Shown piece by piece: positions 18,109-27,070 of a stretch of 64,000 bases of DNA. The notes beneath the pieces were generated by a model. That model saw only the letters and a list, made by a program, of their open reading frames with translations, made no database searches and was not told the origin of the DNA. Position numbers and translations under genes: made by a program. Within the stretch, counting starts at the first letter, position 1. Every line of letters starts with the position of its first letter. The stretch covers positions 1 through 64,000 of the forward strand of contig NZ_JACHXS010000001.1 in assembly GCF_014192225.1 (NCBI RefSeq), read 5' to 3'. This DNA comes from Pseudoduganella umbonata. GTDB taxonomy: Bacteria > Pseudomonadota > Gammaproteobacteria > Burkholderiales > Burkholderiaceae_D.

Positions 18109-20973
18109 ATGTGGCATTCGTTCAAGCGCGCCTTGCTGGCGCTGTCGCTGTTTGCATGGCTGCTGCCGGCCGGCGCGCAGGCGCCGCGCGAGCGCATCAA
18201 TATCGACCGGGACTGGCGCTTCGCCCACGGCCACGCCCATGACGCCCGCCAGGACTTCGGCCATGGCCTGCGGGCGTTCTTCTTCGCCAAGGCAGGCTAC
18301 GGCGACGGCCCGGCCGCGCCCGGCTTCAAGGATGCCGGCTGGCGCCGGCTCGACCTGCCGCACGACTGGGCGGTGGAACTGCCGTTCGATGCGCGCGGCG
18401 ATACCAACCACGGCTCGAAGGCGATCGGCCGGGCCTTTCCGGAAAACAGCGTGGGCTGGTACCGCAAGACCATCGAGATCCCGGCCAGCGACCGGGGACG
18501 GCGCATCGCGCTGGAATTCGACGGCGCGTACCGCGACAGCGTGGTCTGGGTCAATGGCCACTATATCGGCAGGGAACCCAGCGGCTATTCGGGCTTCCGC
18601 CACGACATCACCGATTACCTCGACTATGGCGGCACCAACCTGATCGCGGTGCGGGTCGACGCCACGCTGGAAGAGGGCTGGTTCTATGAAGGCGCCGGCA
18701 TCTACCGGCACGTCTGGCTGACCAAGACCGCGCCGCTGCATGTGGCGCAGTGGGGCACCTTCGTGAAGAGCACCGTGGCCAACGGCCGCGCCGCCATCGA
18801 AGTGGACCTGAGCGTGCGCAACGACGCCGGCGCGGCCGCCCGCTTCGCGGTCGAGCACCGCATCCTCGGCCCGGACGGGCGCACGCTGGCGCAGGTCCGC
18901 GCCGCCGGCCTGGCTGTCGGTGCCGCCGCCACGGGCGAGTCCCGCCAGCGCCTGGTGCTGGCGCAACCGCGCCTCTGGTCGCTCGACGATCCGCACCTGT
19001 ATGTGCTGCGCACCACGCTGCTGCAGGAGGGCCGCATCGTCGACACCCATGACACCCGCTTCGGCATCCGCACCGTGTCGTTCGATCCGGACCAGGGCTT
19101 CTCGCTGAACGGGAAGGCCATCAAGCTGCAGGGCACCAACAACCACCAGGACCATGCCGGCGTCGGCGTGGCGCTGCCGGACGGCCTGCAGGACTGGCGC
19201 CTGAAACAGCTCAAGTCGTTCGGCGTCAACGCCTACCGGACGGCGCACCATCCGCCCACTCCGGAGCTGCTGGATGCCGCCGACCGCCTCGGCATGCTGG
19301 TCATCGACGAGCACCGCATGATGGGCACCTCGCCGGAGATCGTCTCGCAGCTGGAACGTGTGGTGCGGCGCGACCGCAACCATCCCAGCGTGATCCTGTG
19401 GTCGGTCGGGAACGAGGAGTGGGCGCTGGAAGGCAAGCCGCTGGGCACCCACCTGGCGCGGGAAATGCACGCCATCGTCCGGCGGCTCGATCCGACCCGG
19501 CGCACCTCGGTGGCCGCCAGCTCGTCCGGCCGGGGCACCTCGCTTGGCGCCGACGTGATCGGCTTCAATTACGGCGCCCAGCACGACGTCGACGCGTTCC
19601 ACCGCGCCCATCCCGGCAAGCCGGCCATCATGAGCGAGGAGGGTTCCACGCTGACCACGCGCGGCATCTATGTCGACGATCGCGCCAGGGTGCACCTGAA
19701 CGCCTATGACCGCCAGGGCCGGCCGGGCAACAGCCTCAGTATCGAGGAAGGCTGGCGCCGCGTGCGCGAGCGCGACTGGATGTCCGGCATGTTCGTCTGG
19801 ACCGGCTTCGACTACCGCGGCGAGACCACGCCGTTCGGCTGGCCGGCCGTGTCGTCGCAGTTCGGCATGCTCGACACCACCGGGGTACTGAAAGACACCG
19901 CCTACTACCTGAAGGCATGGTGGCGCCCGGAGCCGATGGTGCATATCCTGCCGCACTGGAACTGGCCGGGCAGGGAAGGGCAGCCCGTCGACGTGCGCGT
20001 CTACAGCAATGGCGACGAGGTCGAACTGCTGCAGGACGGCCGCTCGCTGGGCCGCAAGCCGATGGAACGCGACTCGCACCTGCGCTGGAGCGTGCCGTAC
20101 GCGCCGGGCAGGCTGGAAGCCGTGGCGTACCGGCGTGGCGCGCGGATCGCCGATACCACGGTGGCGACGACCGGCGTGCCGGCGACCCTGCATCTGTCCG
20201 GCGATAGCGGCCGGCTGGCGGCGGACGGGCGCGCCATCGCCGTCGTGTGGGTCAACGTGCGCGACGGCGATGGCCGGCTGGTGCCGACCGCGTCGGACCG
20301 CGTGGACTTCGCGGCAAGCGGGCCGCTGCGCATCATCGGGGTCGGCAATGGCGATCCGGGCTCCCACGAAGCCGACCGGCCGGCCGAACGCCACGCGTTC
20401 GTGCCGCTGTCGGGCTGGCGCACGCTGGCGCTGGACGGGCCGGATGCCGCGCCAGCTGTTCTTTCTGCGCTGGCGCCCGACGCCGACCTGGCGCGGTGGC
20501 GCGACCCGGCGCAATGGCTGCCGCCCGAGCGGCAGCCGGCGCGCACGCCCTACGTGGTACTGCGTGGAGAGTTCGCCCGCCCGACCCTGGCCGCCGGCCA
20601 GAGCGCGATGCTGTTCATCGACCAGCTCGATCCTGGCCAGCAGGTCCATCTCAACGGCCGGTCGGTGACCCCGCGGATGGTCGACGGCAGCCCGGCGGTG
20701 CAGCTCGACGCGGCACAGCTGCGCGACCGGAACAGCGTGGCCTACGTGTTGCCCACGCCGCCCGACGGCGTGGCCGGGCTGTACGACCGATCGGCGGGCG
20801 CCAGCCGCTGGGGCAGCGTGCGCGTGACCACGGCCGCCGCGCCATGGCAGCGCAGCCTGTTCAATGGCTGGGCCCAGGTGATCGTGCAGTCCACCGGCGA
20901 GGCGGGCACCGGCACGTTGACGGCGGCCGCGCCTGGCCTTCCTCCGGCAACGCTGCAGTTCGACATGCGCTGA
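18109..20973 (+). CDS. GH2 beta-galactosidase-like enzyme, exported
   Basis: A 954-residue glycoside hydrolase family 2 protein with a signal peptide ending near residue 23 (AGAQA). The N-terminal sugar-binding domain has DLPHDWAVELPF and NSVGWYRKTIE. Acid/base Glu436 lies in SVGNEEW. The nucleophile is probably Glu510 or Glu511 in MSEEGS. The region VYSNGDEVELLQDG matches the DUF4982-type C-terminal module of the GalB-like GH2 subgroup rather than LacZ, and further beta domains follow. The ATG at 18109 was chosen because GGAG lies six bases upstream. It probably acts with GH27 on galactosyl side chains; the exact linkage is not predictable. Confidence 0.9.
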   Translation: MWHSFKRALLALSLFAWLLPAGAQAPRERINIDRDWRFAHGHAHDARQDFGHGLRAFFFAKAGYGDGPAAPGFKDAGWRRLDLPHDWAVELPFDARGDTNHGSKAIGRAFPENSVGWYRKTIEIPASDRGRRIALEFDGAYRDSVVWVNGHYIGREPSGYSGFRHDITDYLDYGGTNLIAVRVDATLEEGWFYEGAGIYRHVWLTKTAPLHVAQWGTFVKSTVANGRAAIEVDLSVRNDAGAAARFAVEHRILGPDGRTLAQVRAAGLAVGAAATGESRQRLVLAQPRLWSLDDPHLYVLRTTLLQEGRIVDTHDTRFGIRTVSFDPDQGFSLNGKAIKLQGTNNHQDHAGVGVALPDGLQDWRLKQLKSFGVNAYRTAHHPPTPELLDAADRLGMLVIDEHRMMGTSPEIVSQLERVVRRDRNHPSVILWSVGNEEWALEGKPLGTHLAREMHAIVRRLDPTRRTSVAASSSGRGTSLGADVIGFNYGAQHDVDAFHRAHPGKPAIMSEEGSTLTTRGIYVDDRARVHLNAYDRQGRPGNSLSIEEGWRRVRERDWMSGMFVWTGFDYRGETTPFGWPAVSSQFGMLDTTGVLKDTAYYLKAWWRPEPMVHILPHWNWPGREGQPVDVRVYSNGDEVELLQDGRSLGRKPMERDSHLRWSVPYAPGRLEAVAYRRGARIADTTVATTGVPATLHLSGDSGRLAADGRAIAVVWVNVRDGDGRLVPTASDRVDFAASGPLRIIGVGNGDPGSHEADRPAERHAFVPLSGWRTLALDGPDAAPAVLSALAPDADLARWRDPAQWLPPERQPARTPYVVLRGEFARPTLAAGQSAMLFIDQLDPGQQVHLNGRSVTPRMVDGSPAVQLDAAQLRDRNSVAYVLPTPPDGVAGLYDRSAGASRWGSVRVTTAAAPWQRSLFNGWAQVIVQSTGEAGTGTLTAAAPGLPPATLQFDMR

Positions 20974-20981
20974 CGGGACAG

Positions 20982-21025
20982 GCGGTGCACGCACTTTCCT
21001 GCCCTCAAGCGTGCACCGCTTCTTT
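20982..21025 (+). terminator. intrinsic terminator after the GH2 gene
   Basis: GCGGTGCACGC (20982-20992) pairs perfectly with GCGTGCACCGC (21009-21019) over a 16-base loop, followed by TTCTTT. It ends the gene group from 13681 to 20973. Confidence 0.7.
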
Positions 21026-21077
21026 GCCAGCGCCTTATAGTGAGGCCCTTCTTTTGATGTCATTAAAGGAGAAGACC

Positions 21078-21929
21078 ATGTCAGAGCAATCGCAGCAACC
21101 AGCGCAGCAACAGCAACCACCTGGAACCGAACAGCAGATGCGCCCGGCCGCCGACCACGGCGAAACCACCTACCGCGGCATGGGCAAGCTGCATGACAAG
21201 GCCACCGTGATCACCGGCGCCGACAGCTGCATCGGCCGGGCGGTGGCGATCGCCTTCGCCCGCGAAGGAGCGGACGTGCTGATTTCATACCTGAACGAGG
21301 ACGACGATGCACGCGAAACGGCCAGGTGGGTCGAGGAGGCGGGCCGCAAGGCCGTGCTGGTGCGCGGCGACCTGGCCGACCCGGCGCACTGCCGGGCCGT
21401 CATTGCCCGCGCAGTGGAGGAATTCGGCCGTATCGACGTGCTGGTCAACAATGCCGCATTCCAGATGACGCGCGATTCGCTGGACGAGATTCCCGACGAG
21501 GAATGGGACTATACGTTCCAGACCAACATCACCGCCATGTTCCATCTGTGCAAAGCCGCCGTGCCGCACATGCAGCCCGGTTCGTCGATCATCAACACCG
21601 CATCGGTCAACTCGGATACGCCCAAGCCCAAGCTGCTGGCGTACTCCGCGACGAAGGGCGCCATCGTCAACTTCAGCGGCGGCCTGGCGCAGTTGCTGGC
21701 GGAGAAAGGCATCCGTGTGAATTCCGTCGCCCCGGGGCCGATCTGGACGCCGCTGATCCCGTCGACCATGCCGCCGGAACAGGTGGAGAGCTTCGGCCAG
21801 CAGGTGCCGATGAAGCGGCCGGGCCAGCCGGCCGAGCTGGCGCCCACCTACGTGCTGCTGGCATCGAACGACGGCAGCTATATTTCCGGCGCGCGGATCG
21901 CCGTCACCGGCGGCGTGCCGGTCATCTAG
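21078..21929 (+). CDS. short-chain dehydrogenase/reductase with altered nucleotide-binding motif
   Basis: A 283-residue NAD(P)-dependent SDR with a 40-residue Gln-rich N-terminal extension, like YghA and the general-stress SDRs. The start follows AAAGGAGA. The catalytic set is Ser176 (NTAS), Tyr189 and Lys193 (YSATK), and NNAA is at 124-127. The nucleotide loop reads TGADSCIG (46-53): Cys51 replaces the usual glycine of TGxxxGxG, an unusual change that could affect cofactor binding. The substrate is unknown. It is monocistronic, between a terminator and a 13-bp tandem repeat. Confidence 0.88.
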   Translation: MSEQSQQPAQQQQPPGTEQQMRPAADHGETTYRGMGKLHDKATVITGADSCIGRAVAIAFAREGADVLISYLNEDDDARETARWVEEAGRKAVLVRGDLADPAHCRAVIARAVEEFGRIDVLVNNAAFQMTRDSLDEIPDEEWDYTFQTNITAMFHLCKAAVPHMQPGSSIINTASVNSDTPKPKLLAYSATKGAIVNFSGGLAQLLAEKGIRVNSVAPGPIWTPLIPSTMPPEQVESFGQQVPMKRPGQPAELAPTYVLLASNDGSYISGARIAVTGGVPVI

Positions 21930-21951
21930 CCGGCTGCCCGGCGCCGGCCGG

Positions 21952-22029
21952 GTATTAAGGCTGTGTATTAAGGCTGTGTATTAAAGCTGTGTATTAAAGC
22001 TGTGTATTAAAGCTGTGTATTAAAGCTGT
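21952..22029. repeat. six tandem copies of a 13-bp AT-rich unit
   Basis: GTATTAAGGCTGT twice, then GTATTAAAGCTGT four times, without gaps, 23 bp after the SDR stop. It is strikingly AT-rich for this genome. It is likely a variable-number tandem repeat; each unit contains TATTAA, so it might also affect transcription of the next gene. Confidence 0.85.
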
Positions 22030-22160
22030 GATAAGCAGTTTTGTGTTACGTTCTGGCATCCTGCAGCGCCGCCGCGGGATGAACTCTCGAGCGCATTCGC
22101 CAACGTGACACTGCAAGCCTTCCGCCGGAACCATCACCCGCCACAGCGTGGCGCCGACCG

Positions 22161-23381
22161 ATGACTTCCGTCCTGCTGCGTAGCCGCTTGCGCTGGTATG
22201 CCGTCTCCACTGGCCGGCTGCTGCTGCGGCGCTGGCAGGCGCTGCTCCTCGCGCTGGCGGTGCTTGCGCCGGCCGGCGCATCGGCGCTGTCGCAGGTCCA
22301 ATCGCTCGGCTGGCCGGTGCTTGCACTGCTGGCGCCGGAGCACGGCAGCTTGTGGCGTTTCTGCTGCCTGTGCCTGTACCAGGCGCTTGCGATGGCCTGG
22401 GTGCTGATGCAGCGCGACCAGGTCACAGGCGGTGACTTCATGGGCTATGCGCGATCGCTCCCGGTGCCGCCGCGGCAGGCCCGCGCGGTCGACATGGTCG
22501 TCCTGCTCGCCGCGAACAGTCCGCTGCTGTTGCTGCCGGCGGCGGCCCTGGTCTGGGTCGTCGCGCACGACGGCGCTCTTCCGGCAGTGCTGCACGGCCT
22601 GTTCGTCGTTCAGCTGGTGATCCTGGCCGCGGCTGCGCAACTGGCCTGCGTCGATCGCCGCTACGCCCGCCTGGGCGCGCTGGCGCTGGCCAACATCCCG
22701 CTGGCCGCTGCGCCTGGCGCCAGTCCGGCAGTGCAGGTGGTCCTGCTGGCAGCAACGCTGCCGTGCGCCTGGCTGGCCGACAGGTACCTCGCCGGGCCGC
22801 TGTTCGGGCCTCTGCTGGATAGCGTCAAACGCCGCGCTTCCCATTTGGCCGCGCGGGCCGCGCCGGCACGCCTGCACCCGGCCGCGTTCATCCCGCTGAA
22901 CTACCTGGTCCGCCAGGCACCCGCGGAAACCTTCGGCAAGCTCGCTGTTGCCGGCGTCACCACCGCCGCGGCACTCGCGCTGATGGCGGTGTGGGAGTAC
23001 GACGACCGTATCGGCGGGCTGTCCGTGATCGCGCTGGCCATCGTCGCGCTGGCGATCAGCGGCCTGTACCGCGACCTGCACACGGCGCATCGGGCGGCGT
23101 TGCCGCTGGTGGCCGGACTGCCGCTGCCGCGGCACTGGGCGCGCAAGTTCGACCATATGATCCTGATGCTCGCGGGCCTGCCGTTTGCCGCGATCATTGG
23201 CGGCGTGGTGGTGTTCCACCAGCCGCAGCGCCTGGTGCCGGTCCTGCTGCTGGCTGCGGCATTCATCGGCCTGGTCGGCTTGCTGCGCCTGCCGCAGGTG
23301 CATGGCGAACGCCAGGCCGTCGTCCTCGGGACGGTCATCGCGGCGCTGTGGGGTACCGCATGCGCATTCACGCTAATTTAG
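22161..23381 (+). CDS. polytopic membrane protein, putative ABC transporter membrane subunit
   Basis: A 406-residue protein with about ten hydrophobic segments and Ala/Leu-rich composition, and no recognised family motif. It is followed eight bases after its stop by an ABC ATPase gene, which suggests it is the membrane partner of an ABC-2-like exporter. The ATG at 22161 lacks a strong ribosome binding site. The central region (about 215-255) is basic and probably cytosolic. The substrate is unknown. The order membrane protein then ATPase, and the lack of sequence landmarks, make this an orphan transporter. Confidence 0.6.
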   Translation: MTSVLLRSRLRWYAVSTGRLLLRRWQALLLALAVLAPAGASALSQVQSLGWPVLALLAPEHGSLWRFCCLCLYQALAMAWVLMQRDQVTGGDFMGYARSLPVPPRQARAVDMVVLLAANSPLLLLPAAALVWVVAHDGALPAVLHGLFVVQLVILAAAAQLACVDRRYARLGALALANIPLAAAPGASPAVQVVLLAATLPCAWLADRYLAGPLFGPLLDSVKRRASHLAARAAPARLHPAAFIPLNYLVRQAPAETFGKLAVAGVTTAAALALMAVWEYDDRIGGLSVIALAIVALAISGLYRDLHTAHRAALPLVAGLPLPRHWARKFDHMILMLAGLPFAAIIGGVVVFHQPQRLVPVLLLAAAFIGLVGLLRLPQVHGERQAVVLGTVIAALWGTACAFTLI

Positions 23382-23389
23382 GGGCACAC

Positions 23390-24019
23390 GTGCTGACATT
23401 CGGCGGACTGGATAAATCGTTCGGCAACAGGAAGATACTGCACGGGGCGGGCGGTTCCTTCGCGCCCGGCATCCACGCCCTGCGCGGCCCGAACGGGATC
23501 GGCAAATCGACGTTGCTGCGCATGCTGGCCGGGATCGTCGAGCCGGACGCCGGCACCATCCGTATCGGCAGCCATTCGCTGGCGGACGCGCCGCTGGCCG
23601 CCAAGGCCCGCCTGTCCTACGTGCCGGACGAATGCCCGGGCTACCCGTTCATGCGCGGCAATGAGTTCCTGCGCTTCGTTGCCTGGGCGAAGGGCTGCAA
23701 GCTGGAAGCCGGGGTCATGGACATCGCGCAGCGGCTGGGGTTGGGCGCGCACCTGGACACGCGATTTGCGGACATGTCGCTGGGCACGCAGAAGAAAACC
23801 ATGCTGGCCGCCGCGTGGATCGGCGCGCCACTGGTCATGCTGTTCGACGAGCCCAGCAATGGCCTGGACGCCGCCGCACGCGACGTGCTGATCGGGCTGA
23901 TGCAAGACATGCGCGAAGGCTGCACGATGCTCGTGTCGACGCACGACGAGTATTTCGTCGACGCGCTCGGCGCGCGGGTGGTCCACTTCGATACGCTCAC
24001 CGGTGGCGAAAACCGGTGA
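23390..24019 (+). CDS. ABC transporter ATP-binding protein
   Basis: A 209-residue ATPase. Walker A GPNGIGKST (33-41), signature MSLGTQKK (129-136; LSGGQ is replaced by MSLGT), Walker B LVMLFDEP (148-155) and H-loop His185 in STHD. The GTG at 23390 was chosen because AGGGG lies five bases upstream; an in-frame ATG at 23360 inside the preceding gene would add ten residues. It probably powers the membrane protein at 22161. The last residues and stop (GENR-stop) are read from a REP-like element that begins at about 24008, so the natural C-terminus may have been altered by insertion of that repeat. Confidence 0.85.
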   Translation: MLTFGGLDKSFGNRKILHGAGGSFAPGIHALRGPNGIGKSTLLRMLAGIVEPDAGTIRIGSHSLADAPLAAKARLSYVPDECPGYPFMRGNEFLRFVAWAKGCKLEAGVMDIAQRLGLGAHLDTRFADMSLGTQKKTMLAAAWIGAPLVMLFDEPSNGLDAAARDVLIGLMQDMREGCTMLVSTHDEYFVDALGARVVHFDTLTGGENR

Positions 24020-24097
24020 CAGGCTCCAGTTTTCTGGAAACATTTCAAATTAATAGGAGCCTGTCACCGGTTTTGTCACCGGTTTGGTCACCGGTTC
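24008..24097. repeat. REP-like element family A overlapping a gene end
   Basis: AAAACCGGTGACAGGCTCC is followed by GGAAACATTTC and the inverted GGAGCCTGTCACCGGTTTT, then two more short TCACCGGTT copies. It contains the TGA stop of the ATPase gene. The inverted arms can form a long transcript hairpin. Confidence 0.8.
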
Positions 24098-24152
24098 TTG
24101 CGGCGACCAGGGCCGGGTCCCTGACAGCCAGCTGACAGCGCGTGCCGCCGCC

Positions 24153-24193
24153 GGTGAAAGATTTTCACTTCAGGCGTCAATTCATTTCACCGC
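24153..24193 (+). promoter_or_regulatory. 41-bp palindrome-ended regulator site upstream of the permease gene
   Basis: It starts GGTGAAA and ends TTTCACCGC, with TCAATTC inside. It aligns without gaps to 26968-27008 upstream of glcD. It also holds an inner GTGAAA-N3-TTTCAC palindrome. TACACT at 24225-24230 could be the -10 of an activator-dependent promoter. This is a likely site for the LysR regulator encoded at 26068. Confidence 0.65.
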
Positions 24194-24274
24194 CCGACGC
24201 CGGTTTTGACGCCGGGGCCGGCCGTACACTTTCCTCCGACATAACATAAAACCAATCGTCTGGAGGAGCACACC

Positions 24275-25984
24275 ATGCAGGTCTGGAACCAAGTCTATGC
24301 ACCGCTCGGCAGCCTGGGGCTTTCCGCCCTGGCCGCCGCCGTTCCCATCATCTTCTTCTTCCTGGCCCTCGCGGTGCTGCGGATGAAAGGCCACGTGGCG
24401 GGCGCCGTCACGCTGGGGCTCGCGCTGGTCGTGGCGATATTCGCCTACGGCATGCCGGTGCCGCAGGCGCTGGCGTCGGCCGGCTACGGCTTCGCCTACG
24501 GGCTGTGGCCCATCGCGTGGATCATCATCACCGCGGTGTTCCTGTACAAGGTCGTCGACCGGACCGGCCAGCTGGCGGTGATCCGGGCATCGATCCTGTC
24601 GATCACCGACGACCAGCGCCTGCAGATGCTGCTGATCGGCTTTTCGTTCGGTGCGTTCCTGGAGGGTGCCGCCGGCTTCGGCGCGCCGGTGGCGATCACC
24701 GCGGCGCTGCTGGTGGGCCTGGGCTTCAACCCGCTGTACGCGGCCGGCATGTGCCTGATCGCCAATACCGCGCCGGTGGCCTTCGGCGCGATGGGCATCC
24801 CCATCATCGTGGCGGGGCAGGTGACGGGCATCGACCCGATGCACATCGGCGCCATGGCGGGCCGCCAGCTGCCGCTGCTGTCGCTGTTCGTGCCGTTCTG
24901 GCTCGTCTTCATGATGGATGGCCTGCGCGGCGTGAAGGAAGTGTGGCCGGGCGCGCTGGTGGCCGGCGGCAGCTTCGCCGTCACGCAATACTTCACCTCC
25001 AACTTCATCGGCCCGGAGCTGCCGGACATCACGTCCGCGCTGGTCAGCCTCGTGTCGCTGACCCTGCTGCTGAAGGTCTGGCAGCCGGCCACCGCGAAGA
25101 ACGCCGCCCGCGGCGTGGTGGCGGCGGGCGGCGCGGCCGCGCTGACTGGGGGCGACCTTGGCAGCGGCTTCGGCGGCGGCCGGCTGGTTGGCCGCACCCG
25201 GTCGCCGTACACGCTGGCGCAGACGGTGCGTGCCTGGGCGCCGTTCGGCATCCTGACGGCCATCGTCACCGTGTGGAGCCTGCCGTTCTTCAAGGCCCTG
25301 TTCGCCAAGGGCCCGCTGGCCTGGACCGTGCTGAAGGTGCACGTGCCTTACCTCGACGGGATGGTCGTCAAGACCGCGCCGATCGTCACCGCGCCGAAGG
25401 CCTATGAAGCCGTGTACAAGCTCGACGTCCTGTCCGCGGTGGGCACGCCGATCCTGATCACCGGCATCATCTCGATGATCCTGCTCGGCATGAAGCCGGC
25501 CGACGGCCTGCGCGCCTTCCGGGACACGCTGGCCGAGCTGCGCCGCCCCGTGCTGTCGATCGGCCTGGTGCTGGCGTTCGCCTTTGTCGCCAATTACTCC
25601 GGCATGTCGTCCACGCTGGCCCTGGTACTGGCCGGCACCGGCGTGGCGTTCCCGTTCTTCTCGCCGTTCCTCGGCTGGCTGGGCGTGTTCCTGACCGGGT
25701 CCGACACGTCGTCGAATGCGCTGTTCTGCTCGCTGCAGAGCACCACGGCGCACCAGATCGGCGTGTCCGACACGCTGATGGTGGCTGCCAATACCACCGG
25801 CGGCGTCACCGGCAAGATGATTTCGCCGCAGTCGATCGCTGTGGCCTGCGCGGCCACCGGGCTGGTGGGCCGCGAATCGGAACTGTTCCGCTTCACGCTC
25901 AAGCACAGCCTGTTCTTCGCGGTCATCGTCGGCATCATGACGGTGTTGCAGGCCTATGTGTTCACGGGGATGATTCCCCATTAG
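24275..25984 (+). CDS. L-lactate/glycolate permease (LctP family)
   Basis: A 569-residue inner-membrane proton symporter of the LctP family (LldP and GlcA are members) with about 13 membrane segments. Typical stretches are [39 protein letters not shown] and [21 protein letters not shown] lies just upstream of the ATG. Because glcDEF follow and the two transcription units share an upstream site, glycolate (as for GlcA) is as likely a substrate as lactate. It ends with its own intrinsic terminator at 26005. Confidence 0.93.
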   Translation: MQVWNQVYAPLGSLGLSALAAAVPIIFFFLALAVLRMKGHVAGAVTLGLALVVAIFAYGMPVPQALASAGYGFAYGLWPIAWIIITAVFLYKVVDRTGQLAVIRASILSITDDQRLQMLLIGFSFGAFLEGAAGFGAPVAITAALLVGLGFNPLYAAGMCLIANTAPVAFGAMGIPIIVAGQVTGIDPMHIGAMAGRQLPLLSLFVPFWLVFMMDGLRGVKEVWPGALVAGGSFAVTQYFTSNFIGPELPDITSALVSLVSLTLLLKVWQPATAKNAARGVVAAGGAAALTGGDLGSGFGGGRLVGRTRSPYTLAQTVRAWAPFGILTAIVTVWSLPFFKALFAKGPLAWTVLKVHVPYLDGMVVKTAPIVTAPKAYEAVYKLDVLSAVGTPILITGIISMILLGMKPADGLRAFRDTLAELRRPVLSIGLVLAFAFVANYSGMSSTLALVLAGTGVAFPFFSPFLGWLGVFLTGSDTSSNALFCSLQSTTAHQIGVSDTLMVAANTTGGVTGKMISPQSIAVACAATGLVGRESELFRFTLKHSLFFAVIVGIMTVLQAYVFTGMIPH

Positions 25985-26004
25985 AATGGCTGGCCGGACG
26001 CAGG

Positions 26005-26034
26005 ACGCCCGTGCCGGCAAGGACGGGCGTTTTG
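26005..26034 (+). terminator. intrinsic terminator after the permease gene
   Basis: ACGCCCGT (26005-26012) pairs with ACGGGCGT (26023-26030), followed by TTTT (26030-26033). It lies 20 bp after the permease stop and before the LysR gene. Confidence 0.75.
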
Positions 26035-26067
26035 GCGTTCCCGAAGAACCAACCGCACCGGACCGCC

Positions 26068-26955
26068 ATGCCAAAACGCTTTCCCCCCGTCCACGCGCTG
26101 GTCGCCTTCGAAGCCGCCGCGCAAGCCGGCTCCTTCGCGGTGGCCGCCAACCAGCTGTGCATCACGCCGTCCGCGCTGTCGCACCGCATCCGCCTGCTGG
26201 AAGAATTCGTCGGCGAGCGGCTGTTCATCCGCGACGGCCGCGCACCCGCGCTGACCCCGTTCGGCCGCAGCTATCTCGAGGTGGTCTGCACGGCGCTGCA
26301 GACGCTGACGGATTTCCCGATGCCGGGCCGCACCCCGCCGGCGCAGCCGCGCATCAAGATTACCGTGCCGCCCACCTTTGCCCGCTACCTTCTGCTGCCG
26401 CGCCTGGCCGAGTTCACGGGCGCGCATCCGGACATCGCCGTCGACGTGTTCCTGTCGGTGCCGCTGTACGACCTGGCCCTGTCGGAATCGGACCTCGAAG
26501 TGCGCTTCGGCGCCGGCAAATATCCCGACCTGGAAACCGTCAAACTGATGGAAGAGCCCGCTTTCGTGGCGGCCAGTCCCGCCTACCTGGAGCGCATCGG
26601 CGGCATCGCCAGCCCGGCCGACCTGTCGAAGGCGACCTTGCTGCGCTCCGCGCTGGAACCGTGGAAATCGTGGTTCGAGGTGGCCGGCCTGGACTGGCCG
26701 GAGCCCGCCACCGGCGTGCGCATCGACGATCTCGGCCTGCTGCTGGAAGCGGTGCGGCTGGGCCAGGGCGTCGGCCTCACGCGGCAGCACTTCGCGCAGG
26801 AAATGATCGACAGGGGCGAGGTGGTCGAGCTGTTCGACATCCGGCTCGACTCGCCGCCGCACGCGTATTACGTGGTGTACGAGCAGGGCACGAAGCTGCG
26901 GCCGGAAGTACGGCTGTTCGTCGACTGGCTGCTGGCGTCCTACAGCGGCGGGTGA
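26068..26955 (+). CDS. LysR-family regulator (GcvA-like), likely controls the permease gene and glcDEF
   Basis: A 295-residue LysR transcription factor. The N-terminal winged helix reads LVAFEAAAQAGSFAVAANQL then TPSALSHRIRLLEEFVGERLF, typical of the GcvA subgroup. The effector-binding domain starts near residue 90. The ATG at 26068 was chosen because the earlier in-frame ATG (26011) lies inside the terminator hairpin. It sits between the permease gene and glcDEF, and both are preceded by the same 41-bp palindrome-ended site, so it is the best candidate regulator (inference). Escherichia coli uses GntR-type GlcC for this job. Confidence 0.88.
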   Translation: MPKRFPPVHALVAFEAAAQAGSFAVAANQLCITPSALSHRIRLLEEFVGERLFIRDGRAPALTPFGRSYLEVVCTALQTLTDFPMPGRTPPAQPRIKITVPPTFARYLLLPRLAEFTGAHPDIAVDVFLSVPLYDLALSESDLEVRFGAGKYPDLETVKLMEEPAFVAASPAYLERIGGIASPADLSKATLLRSALEPWKSWFEVAGLDWPEPATGVRIDDLGLLLEAVRLGQGVGLTRQHFAQEMIDRGEVVELFDIRLDSPPHAYYVVYEQGTKLRPEVRLFVDWLLASYSGG

Positions 26956-26967
26956 GCATTAGCGGCG

Positions 26968-27008
26968 GGTGAAAATTATCGGATGCAGCGGTTAATTCTT
27001 TTCACCGC
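26968..27008 (+). promoter_or_regulatory. 41-bp palindrome-ended regulator site upstream of glcD
   Basis: Starts GGTGAAA and ends TTCTTTTCACCGC, with the same length and TTTCACC end as the site at 24153. TACACT at 27029-27034 lies downstream as in the other promoter, but 11 bp (one helical turn) closer. Confidence 0.65.
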
Positions 27009-27070
27009 TGGCAGGGGCGCTGTGCCGCTACACTGGTTCCAGTGTAAAAAAGCCAGCAGGAGACCATCCG

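Noticed and set aside
16762-21120. A very long open frame (over 1400 codons) on the minus strand opposite the GH27 and GH2 genes
   Set aside because: It mirrors two clearly recognised plus-strand genes. Its translation is Arg/His/Ala/Val-rich with no domain, as expected of antisense frames in high-GC codon-biased DNA.
26011-26067. Upstream ATG for the LysR regulator
   Set aside because: It lies within the intrinsic terminator of the permease gene and would add residues before the conserved helix-turn-helix start.
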